Source: an uncultured Erysipelotrichaceae bacterium (GTDB lineage Bacteria; Bacillota_I; Bacilli_A; RF39; UBA660). From it: a DNA stretch of 6,908 nt. The stretch is from contig CACXJP010000067.1 of the NCBI GenBank assembly GCA_902768065.1, positions 1 to 6,908 of the forward strand. Reading direction: 5' to 3'. Under the pieces are notes generated by a model. The model ran no database searches. It was not told the DNA's origin and saw nothing but the letters and a program-made list of their open reading frames with translations. The translations under genes were made by a program, and so were the position numbers. Positions 1 to 5,484 of this stretch are shown here, in pieces. How positions within the stretch are numbered: the stretch's first letter is position 1; the number at the start of each line of letters is the position of its first letter.

Positions 1-332
1 GTCTCGTTGAACTTCAAGTTATTTTCAAGCATTAATTTTACCATTGAATGAGCAGTAAGAATATATGTATCCCCATACAAAGTTCCTGTTAGATTATTAG
101 ATTGTCCACACAATGTGTAATTTCCCATACCTTTTTGCATATTTTTATACCTAAGATTTGAGGTATCCCATAGAAGTCTCCCATTTTCAGTAACAAGCCT
201 AATAGCTTCATCTCCTTGAATTACTCTAGCAGGAGTATAATTAAATGCCTTATGTGGAGGAATATGTTCAAACGTTAACTTTGAAAATTCACCACAAATA
301 TGACAATATCCTTCTACAACTTCTTTTCTCAT
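1..332 (-). CDS. HNH-type zinc-binding protein (putative nuclease), N-terminal part, runs off window edge
   Basis: I translated this frame by hand. It is open for 110 codons from ATG at 332 to the edge, so the C-terminus is missing. Residues 10-13 are CHIC, followed by LTFEHIPP at 19-26; a CxxC knuckle then T-x-E-H-I-P-P is typical of HNH/McrA-like zinc-binding nuclease folds. A second block, LCGQSNNLTGTLYGD at 74-88, resembles the later CxxCNNxTGxxYG block of such proteins, but Ser78 stands where the second Cys is expected. The start at 332 has a Shine-Dalgarno-like AAGGATGG about 8 bases upstream. An in-frame ATG at 344 lies inside that site and is less likely. A promoter and a terminator-like hairpin lie just upstream (365-424). 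The family assignment is from motif memory. Whether it cuts DNA, and whether it serves defence, a mobile element or something else, cannot be told from this fragment. Confidence 0.6.
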   Translation of the reverse strand, partial: MRKEVVEGYCHICGEFSKLTFEHIPPHKAFNYTPARVIQGDEAIRLVTENGRLLWDTSNLRYKNMQKGMGNYTLCGQSNNLTGTLYGDTYILTAHSMVKLMLENNLKFNE

Positions 333-364
333 ATTATCAACCATCCTTTCAATTCAAAAAAGTA

Positions 365-406
365 AAAGAGTATAGTGTTCCTTTTTTTTGAAAAACTATA
401 CTCTTT
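365..406 (-). terminator. Hairpin with U-tract: terminator of the 72-residue gene and/or leader attenuator of the HNH-like gene
   Basis: The arms AAAGAGTATAG and CTATACTCTTT (365-375 with 396-406) are perfect inverted repeats of 11 bp. Pairing continues inward, with one mismatch and one G-U that exists only in minus-strand RNA, to a loop of eight A's (382-389). Minus-strand RNA then reads TTTTACTTTTTT. The G-U and the T-tract both favour minus-strand function. The hairpin lies 49 bases after the stop of the 72-residue gene. It also lies downstream of a TATAAT box (424-419), so it would be inside the leader of the HNH-like gene. Confidence 0.75.
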
Positions 407-418
407 ATTATTAATACC

Positions 419-427
419 ATTATAACA
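419..427 (-). promoter_or_regulatory. Extended -10 promoter (TGTTATAAT) for the HNH-like gene
   Basis: Minus-strand TGTTATAAT is a perfect extended -10 (TGnTATAAT). No good -35 hexamer is visible 16-18 bases upstream, which the TG extension could compensate. Transcription would start near 412, giving a leader of about 80 bases that contains the 365-406 hairpin before the ATG at 332. The same nine bases occur in front of three other genes in the window. Confidence 0.55.
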
Positions 428-455
428 TACTTTTTTATTTTATACTTATACTTCT

Positions 456-674
456 CTATTTTTCTATCATAAAGAAGCAATCTTGGGGAACTTCATGAAT
501 AAAAGTTCTATTTACAATTCTTTCCTGCCCTCTTCCAGGGCATGTTGAATTCATAGTAGGATTCATACCTTTACCTTCATTAACATTTACATTTACATCA
601 GTTTCATTATTTATATAATTATTATTTCCACTTATATTAGCATCATTATTATTAAAAAAATCATTATTATACAT
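456..674 (-). CDS. Small Asn-rich protein with a CotD-like motif
   Basis: This is a 72-residue protein with a near-perfect Shine-Dalgarno AGGAGG (686-681) six bases before the ATG, and it stops at TAG. The N-terminal half is low-complexity and Asn-rich (residues 3-32, including a VNVNVN run). The C-terminal half has CPGRGQERIVNRTFIHEVPQDC at about 45-66. That segment, with CP, QER and R-x-F-x-HEVP followed by Cys, recalls the first half of small CotD-like spore-coat proteins of Bacilli and Erysipelotrichia. The usual following His-rich stretch is absent because the protein ends six residues later. There is no signal peptide or membrane segment. It is separated from the upstream gene by a terminator and followed by another, so it is probably monocistronic. 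The coat-like role is inferred from a short motif and is uncertain. Confidence 0.6.
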   Translation of the reverse strand: MYNNDFFNNNDANISGNNNYINNETDVNVNVNEGKGMNPTMNSTCPGRGQERIVNRTFIHEVPQDCFFMIEK

Positions 675-680
675 ATAATA

Positions 681-686
681 CCTCCT
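681..686 (-). promoter_or_regulatory. Strong ribosome binding site of the 72-residue gene
   Basis: AGGAGG lies six bases before the ATG at 674. This is the best Shine-Dalgarno match in the window apart from the one at 1408-1412, and it is a main reason to accept this short gene as real. Confidence 0.75.
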
Positions 687-711
687 AAAGTATAGTATGT
701 ATCAAAAAGAA

Positions 712-717
712 ATTATC
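712..717 (-). promoter_or_regulatory. Weak candidate -10 (GATAAT) for the 72-residue gene
   Basis: GATAAT matches the -10 consensus at 5 of 6 positions. It sits between the upstream terminator and the gene and would give a leader of about 30 bases. Only a T-run occupies the -35 position. A promoter is expected here because the upstream gene is terminated, but the exact element is uncertain. Confidence 0.3.
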
Positions 718-731
718 TAATAAAAAAGCCC

Positions 732-753
732 AAAAAAAAAGCACTATGTGCTT
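732..753 (-). terminator. Intrinsic terminator of the 216-residue gene
   Basis: In minus-strand RNA the stem AAGCAC/GTGCTT (753-748 with 744-739) closes on a three-base ATA loop and runs straight into nine T's (740-732). The final two A's of the stop codon TAA (754-752) form the base of the stem, so the terminator is fused to the end of the reading frame. A second T-tract (GGGCTTTTTT) follows at 731-722. Confidence 0.85.
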
Positions 754-1402
754 ATTTAATAACTCTATTACCATCATTATCCAAATTATCATTATTACCT
801 ATACCAGAATCACTCAGTGCTTTATATAAAATATAATTATGAATTTCTTTTTTAAAAAAATCACAATAAAATAAATACTCAATAATAGTATAGTCTCTAA
901 CACCTTTTTTCATACCATATTTGTAATCACAACCATCTTTAATACATCTAGCATCAGTAATGACTTGATCAATAGCAATTAGAACTAGTGGTTTTGAAGA
1001 TTTTTCTTTTAAAAATGTAATAAAATCATCAAATTTATCATTTCTAACTACACTAGAAGCATTTTCCTTTATTTTATCAACTAGTTTATCTTTATTCTCT
1101 TTATATTCACAAAAAGTACTATAAGATACACCATAATACTTTGAATATGCGCTATCAAAATCAATATTATCAGAATAAAAGTCAACACCATTAAAAGAAC
1201 AATGAACAAACTTATTACACTCGTGAGCTTTCATCAAAGTAATAATCATATCATCAAATGAAAAATTAGGATGTAATTCCTTATTATAGTCTTTTATATC
1301 AATATACTTTTTAATATCACAACTATATACTGAAGAGCAATCACCATAAAATATTTCTTCATCATCATCACTTATTGAATACATTGTATAATTATATGCC
1401 AT
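752..1402 (-). CDS. Unrecognised acidic 216-residue protein
   Basis: The start is well supported: a strong GGAGG (1412-1408) lies five bases before the ATG, with a good promoter 33 bases further up. The protein is soluble-looking, with no signal peptide or transmembrane helix. It has an acidic N-terminus (SDDDEE at 11-16) and eight Cys (22, 28, 62, 68, 98, 153, 158, 180), partly in CxxxxxC/CxxxxC spacings that could bind metal but match no motif I know. The middle block, about 49-96 (FSFDDMIITLMKAH, then HCSFNGVDFYSD, then DSAYSKYYG), is reminiscent of uncharacterised proteins of low-GC Firmicutes and their phages that carry an FNG-x-x-x-YS-x-(8)-DSAY pattern. I cannot name that family and offer it only as a resemblance. 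It lies directly downstream of ffh but has its own promoter and terminator, so a role in protein targeting is not implied. Confidence 0.85.
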   Translation of the reverse strand: MAYNYTMYSISDDDEEIFYGDCSSVYSCDIKKYIDIKDYNKELHPNFSFDDMIITLMKAHECNKFVHCSFNGVDFYSDNIDFDSAYSKYYGVSYSTFCEYKENKDKLVDKIKENASSVVRNDKFDDFITFLKEKSSKPLVLIAIDQVITDARCIKDGCDYKYGMKKGVRDYTIIEYLFYCDFFKKEIHNYILYKALSDSGIGNNDNLDNDGNRVIK

Positions 1403-1407
1403 ACTTT

Positions 1408-1412
1408 CCTCC
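1408..1412 (-). promoter_or_regulatory. Strong ribosome binding site of the 216-residue gene
   Basis: A GGGGGAGG run ends five bases before the ATG at 1402. It fixes the start and suggests efficient translation. Confidence 0.75.
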
Positions 1413-1434
1413 CCCTAAATAAAATTATGGAGCT

Positions 1435-1462
1435 ATTATAACAAAAAAAAAGAAAAAGTCAA
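1435..1462 (-). promoter_or_regulatory. Sigma-A-type promoter for the 216-residue gene
   Basis: On the minus strand, TTGACT (1462-1457), a 16-base T-rich spacer and TGTTATAAT (1443-1435) make the best full promoter in the window: 5 of 6 at -35 and a perfect extended -10. The -35 begins one base after the ffh stop codon (1466-1464), so the intergenic region is nearly all promoter. Expected transcription start is near 1428. Confidence 0.75.
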
Positions 1463-1463
1463 T

Positions 1464-2771
1464 CTAGAATGGCAATTTCATATTACCATTACTAAATTGT
1501 TTCATCATTTTTTTCATTTGATCAAATTGTTGTAATAATTTATTTACCTCTTGTACAGATGTACCTGATCCAGAAGCAATTCTTGTTTTTCTACTTGCTT
1601 TAATAATATCAGGATTTTTTCTTTCCTTGGGAGTCATTGATAAAACTATTGCCTCAATTCTTGCCATTTGCTTAGGATCAATCTTTACATTATTAAGTCC
1701 CATCTTTTTAGCACCAGGTATTAATTTTAGTAAATTCTCAAGTGGTCCTAATTTTTTCATTTGCTTCATAGTAGATAAGAAATCCTCAAGATCAAACTTT
1801 CCTTGTTGCATCCTTTTAGCAGTCTTCTCTGCTTCTTTTTCATCAATTGATTCAGTTGCCTTCTCAACAAGTGAAATAATATCACCCATACCAAGAATTC
1901 TTCCAGCCATTCGTTCAGGGTCAAAAGAATCAAGGCCATCCAATTTCTCAGAAACACCAATAAACTTAATAGGGACATTAGTCAAATGACGAACAGAAAG
2001 AGCTACTCCACCTCTTGTATCACCATCTAATTTTGTAAGAACAACCCCTGTCAAAGGAAGTTTATCATTAAAACCAGTAATAACATTAATAGCATCCTGC
2101 CCCATCATAGAATCAATTACTAACAATATTTCATCAGGATTAACTTCATTTTTTATATTATCAAGCTCATCCATTAAATCATCATCAATATGTAATCTAC
2201 CCGCAGTATCTATTAAAACATAGTCAAATTTATTTTCTTTGGCATACTTAATAGAATTTAAAGCAATTTCGACAGGATCTTTTTTTCCTTCTTCATATAC
2301 TTCAATATTAAGTTGTTTACCCAACTGTTTTAACTGATCAATAGCAGCAGGTCTATAAACATCACAAGCAACTAATAAAGGTTTCTTACTGTGCTTTTTT
2401 CGTAAAAAATTAGCAAGTTTTCCAGCTGTAGTAGTTTTTCCTGAACCTTGTAAACCAACTAACATTAAAGTTGCTGGATTACCTTTCATATTTAAAGGTT
2501 GACTTTCTCCACCTAATAATTCAGTCAACTCATCCTTAACTATTTTTACAAATAAATCACCTGGATTAATACTAGAAGCAACCTCTTCACCTAAAGCTTT
2601 TTCTTTAACCGTATTGGTAAATTCCTTAACAACCTTATAATTAACATCTGCCTCTAATAATGCTAATCTGATTTCACGCATCATCTCAGAAATATTATCT
2701 TCTGTTATCTTTCCATACCCTTTAATTTTATGTAAAGCATTTTGTAATCTATCGCCTAAACTTTCAAACAT
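1464..2771 (-). CDS. ffh: Signal recognition particle protein Ffh (SRP54 GTPase)
   Basis: Ffh binds signal sequences of nascent membrane and secreted proteins as they leave the ribosome. With 4.5S/scRNA it forms SRP, docks on FtsY and hands the ribosome to SecYEG. The 435 residues are close to the usual 440-455. The N domain (about 1-90) is helical. The G domain has G1 GLQGSGKTTT (106-115), DVYRPAA (137-143), DTAGR (188-192), TKLDGD (246-251) and GVSEK (272-276), all intact. The M domain (about 300-435) is Met-rich, with the RNA-binding KTRIASGSG (395-403). The ATG at 2771 has AGGTGA five bases upstream. It is separated from the upstream HerA-like gene by a terminator and has its own promoter. 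It is usually directly behind ylxM; here a large ATPase gene intervenes. No clear terminator follows it. Confidence 0.98.
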   Translation of the reverse strand: MFESLGDRLQNALHKIKGYGKITEDNISEMMREIRLALLEADVNYKVVKEFTNTVKEKALGEEVASSINPGDLFVKIVKDELTELLGGESQPLNMKGNPATLMLVGLQGSGKTTTAGKLANFLRKKHSKKPLLVACDVYRPAAIDQLKQLGKQLNIEVYEEGKKDPVEIALNSIKYAKENKFDYVLIDTAGRLHIDDDLMDELDNIKNEVNPDEILLVIDSMMGQDAINVITGFNDKLPLTGVVLTKLDGDTRGGVALSVRHLTNVPIKFIGVSEKLDGLDSFDPERMAGRILGMGDIISLVEKATESIDEKEAEKTAKRMQQGKFDLEDFLSTMKQMKKLGPLENLLKLIPGAKKMGLNNVKIDPKQMARIEAIVLSMTPKERKNPDIIKASRKTRIASGSGTSVQEVNKLLQQFDQMKKMMKQFSNGNMKLPF

Positions 2772-2776
2772 TTATA

Positions 2777-2798
2777 TCACCTAAAAGATATTATAACA
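2777..2798 (-). promoter_or_regulatory. ffh promoter and very short leader
   Basis: Minus-strand TGTTATAAT (2798-2790) is followed after seven bases by the Shine-Dalgarno AGGTGA (2782-2777). TTGTTT at 2818-2813 is a poor -35 at 17-base spacing, and it overlaps the T-rich tail of the preceding terminator. A start about seven bases after the -10 would give a leader of only about 12 bases. The stretch is almost identical to the one in front of ftsY. Confidence 0.65.
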
Positions 2799-2814
2799 AA
2801 TTATTAATTTATAA

Positions 2815-2850
2815 ACAAAGAAAAATGACTAAAATAACTATTTTAGTCAT
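2815..2850 (-). terminator. Intrinsic terminator of the HerA-like gene
   Basis: ATGACTAAAAT (2825-2835) and ATTTTAGTCAT (2840-2850) pair perfectly over 11 bp with a four-base loop. Minus-strand RNA then reads TTTTTCTTTG (2824-2815). The stop codon TAA (2845-2843) and the last coding bases (GAT GAC) lie inside the 5' arm of the stem. The stem itself is AT-rich but long and uninterrupted. Confidence 0.85.
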
Positions 2851-5398
2851 CAAAGTCATTATTATCATCTATATCATCAAGAGTTAAATCTGCAGCTGAT
2901 GAATCAATCTTTGTCATCCCATTTGAATCGATTTTAACATCAGATATTTCAGGAACAACTCCACTTGGTCCAAAGTCAGTTGGTTGAACAAATGATAATG
3001 CTGGATTTAAATTTCCACTACCATTATTTTGTGGATTAGCACTATCATCAGGTTCTGTTTCAGAATTCATAATCTTATTAGCTAAATTATTAGATGAACC
3101 CGAATTATTATCAGTTGTATTATTCATATCAAATCCCTTATTATCATTATTATTATCAACTGAAGGCATTGGAATATTAGCATTTGGTGCATCAATAATA
3201 TTTATAAGAGATGGTGCTCCATTATTATTCATATTTTCTGCATTAGAATTATCAGAAGCAGGTGTATTTTCCATTGTGTTTGAAGTATTATTTTCAGTTC
3301 TAGGAACACTACTTGGAACAGCTGATGAAGAATCAGGAACAGGTTGACTATTCAAAACTAATCCACTATTGAAAAAACCACCTGTATTATTACTATTATT
3401 GGTATTATCGTTACTGTTGTTTTCACTATTGCTTTCAAGAACAGGTTGACTATTCAAATTTAAACCACTATTGAAAAAAGTACTTGTATTATTACTATTA
3501 TTGTTATTATTGGTATTATTATTCTCATTACTGCTTTCAGGAATAGATACTGAGATAGAATTATTTGCAGCATTAAGAACATTATCATTAAATACAGGAC
3601 TATTTGCCATATTGTTTGAAGATATCATACCACTTGTTGTAGAACCTTTTCCACACCAAATATTAACAACATCACAGTTTCCTGATAATGGTGATGGATT
3701 AGGCATTTCCATTTTTACAATTAATGGTATCTTAAATCCAAGACCAAACCCTAAACAAGTACCAGGTTGTAATGATTTTTGTTTCTCAATTATTTCATCA
3801 GTAATATGAGGAACCATTTCTCTAATGTATTTAATATCAACAGGGTGATTTATTTTAAATATTAAGAAATTTGTACACTGAGAAATAACATTATCTGAAA
3901 GCTCAACTGGTCTTTGAGTAATAATACCTAATATAACACCATACTTACGGCCTTCCTTAGCAATTCTTTCAAATACATTGTATCCAAATAAGAATCTATC
4001 ATGATCTGCTTGAATATATCTGTGTGCCTCTTCAAGAATAATATGGAAAGGTATACTACCTCTATTCTTAAGACCTTTTGCAAAATCAAAAATTAATCTT
4101 GAATAAATCTTTGTAAGAACCTTTGCAAAATCATCATCAATATCACTTAAATTTATATTAACAATTTGATATTTACGACCATCTTCTATTAACAAAGAAG
4201 ACAAATAAGTTTCAAGAGAAACATAATCCTCAACATCAAAGTATTTAGCATTATCTCCAACTATTAAAGCATGCAATCTAACTCTTAAAGTTACTGAATC
4301 ACCATAAGTTTGTTCATTTCTTAACCAACCTTCACTTATTAATGTAAAATTAAGAGCTTTTTCTAAAGTATCAAGATTATAATAAACACCCGTATGAGGT
4401 TCATATGAATCATACTCTTCTTTTATAAATGAATTAACATATTCTGTTAATAAAACACTTTCTGAGAAATTTCCAGAATTATCAATTAAGAAACATTCTC
4501 TAAATTTTCTTACATAACCAATTCCTTGTACAGGAGCTTCTAAATTAAATTGTTCTGTTGAACAACTAGCCAAAATAGAGAAAATTTCATTTCTTTTATT
4601 TGGAGAAGTTTCATTTGTATATAGAATTGACATTATTGCCTTTGCAATCAAATGATTTTTATATGCTTGAGCATCAACATCATTTTGACTAAATACTAAT
4701 GCTAATTTTAACATTCTTTCAATAATTGGTAATTGAGAATGTGTAGTACATTGTAATAATAAAGCCAAATCATCTTTATTTAATAAATATACTGGTAATC
4801 TTAACTTTTCACCTATTCCTTCAACCTCATTTGTACTAATAAAGCGATAGTTGAAAGAATTATTAATCATATTTAAATTATTAAATGCATTATAATACTC
4901 ACCAGATGAATCTAAGATGAAAAGATTAGCTTTATATGGATTTAGTCTACGGTCACTAAACATATTTTGAAATAGTCTAGAAACACCACAAGATTTACCT
5001 GAACCAGTATTACCAAAAATTGCAAAGTGATTACTAAAGAAGTTATTAACATTCAAATAAACAGGTACCCCATCATATAATGGACTCTTTCCTAATTCCA
5101 TATATCCTTCAGTATCAGTACCCATTATAAGTGGAACCTCAGACATATCAATAATTCTTATTCTAGAATCCAAAGCAGGTTTTCTAATATTTCCACCAAT
5201 AAGTGTATCACCACTTATTTCACCCAAGAAATTTGCCTTTACTTCTTTTCCATCAACATCTATTACTTCACCTAAAACTTTTTTCGCACTATCTTCAAAG
5301 ATTAAGTGCATATTCATTAAATCCGTTGTAATATTCGCATTATCACTTAATTTGATAGTACATCCATTATTACTAATGTAGGTAATTCTTTCAAACAT
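2843..5398 (-). CDS. HerA/DUF87-family ATPase with a long Asn-rich disordered tail
   Basis: HerA-type proteins are hexameric RecA/FtsK-like DNA translocases, in archaea paired with the nuclease NurA. In this 851-residue protein, residues about 1-85 look like the N-terminal HAS-barrel. The ATPase core (about 90-565) has Walker A GNTGSGKS (129-136), LFILDSSGEY (159-168), Walker B FHIILEEAHRY (451-461, catalytic Glu456/457) and the HerA signature GIITQRP (491-497) followed by LSDNVISQCTN. The core therefore appears intact. The C-terminal third (about 585-851) is low-complexity, rich in Asn and Ser. It contains an in-frame repeat (FFNSGL-x-LNSQPV at 641-653 and 675-687) and ends in an acidic tip, DDIDDNNDFDD. 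HerA proteins usually lack such a tail. The start has a weak AGAGGG seven bases upstream. The gene has its own promoter and terminator between ylxM and ffh, and no NurA or other HerA-partner nuclease is next to it. Cellular role unknown: DNA repair, segregation or defence are all possible. Confidence 0.93.
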   Translation of the reverse strand: MFERITYISNNGCTIKLSDNANITTDLMNMHLIFEDSAKKVLGEVIDVDGKEVKANFLGEISGDTLIGGNIRKPALDSRIRIIDMSEVPLIMGTDTEGYMELGKSPLYDGVPVYLNVNNFFSNHFAIFGNTGSGKSCGVSRLFQNMFSDRRLNPYKANLFILDSSGEYYNAFNNLNMINNSFNYRFISTNEVEGIGEKLRLPVYLLNKDDLALLLQCTTHSQLPIIERMLKLALVFSQNDVDAQAYKNHLIAKAIMSILYTNETSPNKRNEIFSILASCSTEQFNLEAPVQGIGYVRKFRECFLIDNSGNFSESVLLTEYVNSFIKEEYDSYEPHTGVYYNLDTLEKALNFTLISEGWLRNEQTYGDSVTLRVRLHALIVGDNAKYFDVEDYVSLETYLSSLLIEDGRKYQIVNINLSDIDDDFAKVLTKIYSRLIFDFAKGLKNRGSIPFHIILEEAHRYIQADHDRFLFGYNVFERIAKEGRKYGVILGIITQRPVELSDNVISQCTNFLIFKINHPVDIKYIREMVPHITDEIIEKQKSLQPGTCLGFGLGFKIPLIVKMEMPNPSPLSGNCDVVNIWCGKGSTTSGMISSNNMANSPVFNDNVLNAANNSISVSIPESSNENNNTNNNNNSNNTSTFFNSGLNLNSQPVLESNSENNSNDNTNNSNNTGGFFNSGLVLNSQPVPDSSSAVPSSVPRTENNTSNTMENTPASDNSNAENMNNNGAPSLINIIDAPNANIPMPSVDNNNDNKGFDMNNTTDNNSGSSNNLANKIMNSETEPDDSANPQNNGSGNLNPALSFVQPTDFGPSGVVPEISDVKIDSNGMTKIDSSAADLTLDDIDDNNDFDD
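3337..3514 (-). repeat. In-frame 102-bp tandem duplication in the HerA-like tail
   Basis: On the plus strand ACAGGTTGACTATTCAAA recurs at about 3339 and 3441. It is followed in both copies by CCACTATTGAAAAAA and a TATTATTACTATTATT-like run. The offset is 102 bases, exactly 34 codons. In protein the unit is FFNSGL-x-LNSQPV plus an Asn/Ser linker (residues 641-653 and 675-687). A degenerate start of a third unit (PESSNENN at about 620-627) precedes the first. Confidence 0.85.
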
Positions 5399-5424
5399 AA
5401 ACTAACCCTCTTTCACCCTTTAAC

Positions 5425-5439
5425 ATAGTATCCTACTAT
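5425..5439 (-). other. Small hairpin at the predicted 5' end of the HerA-like mRNA
   Basis: ATAGTA/TACTAT arms (six AT-rich base pairs) surround a three-base loop, right where transcription from the 5452-5447 box should begin (about 5440). It could be a 5'-end stabiliser, an operator dyad, or chance in AT-rich DNA. Confidence 0.3.
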
Positions 5440-5446
5440 AAACAAA

Positions 5447-5475
5447 ATTATACTATTAAATTTAAACTTTTACAA
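5447..5475 (-). promoter_or_regulatory. Promoter of the HerA-like gene
   Basis: On the minus strand, TTGTAA (5475-5470, 4 of 6) and a perfect TATAAT (5452-5447) are spaced by 17 bases, in the 86-base gap after ylxM. The leader would be about 40 bases. No terminator is visible after ylxM, so read-through from ftsY-ylxM is also likely. Confidence 0.6.
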
Positions 5476-5484
5476 GAAAAAAGA

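Noticed and set aside
691..699. CATACTATA as a SigK-type -10 for the CotD-like gene
   Set aside because: It fits the CATAnnnTA pattern, but no -35 AC is placed correctly and the start would fall inside the Shine-Dalgarno. In DNA this AT-rich the match is weak.
1471..1487. Hairpin GGTAAT/ATTGCC at the 3' end of ffh as a terminator
   Set aside because: The stem has six pairs, one of them G-U. It lies inside the coding region, and the T-tract begins 13 bases further on, partly inside the next gene's promoter. It is not a canonical intrinsic terminator.
1627..1989. Open frame on the plus strand opposite ffh
   Set aside because: It lies wholly antisense to a clear Ffh G/M-domain coding region. 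Its composition is what a complement of that gene gives, and no ribosome site or promoter supports it.
3361..3535. ATT/ATTATT runs as a CRISPR-like or non-coding repeat array
   Set aside because: They are in-frame Asn codon runs of the HerA-like tail. There are no uniform repeats with unique spacers.
3471..3809. Plus-strand open frame with a Leu/Val-rich start resembling a signal peptide
   Set aside because: The poly-Leu run is the antisense reading of the Asn-rich (AAT/AAC) repeat tail of the HerA-like gene, an artefact of low complexity.
1..5398. HNH-like protein and HerA-like ATPase as a two-gene defence pair
   Set aside because: They are separated by ffh, two unrelated genes, three terminators and several promoters. 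Nothing in the sequence links them.
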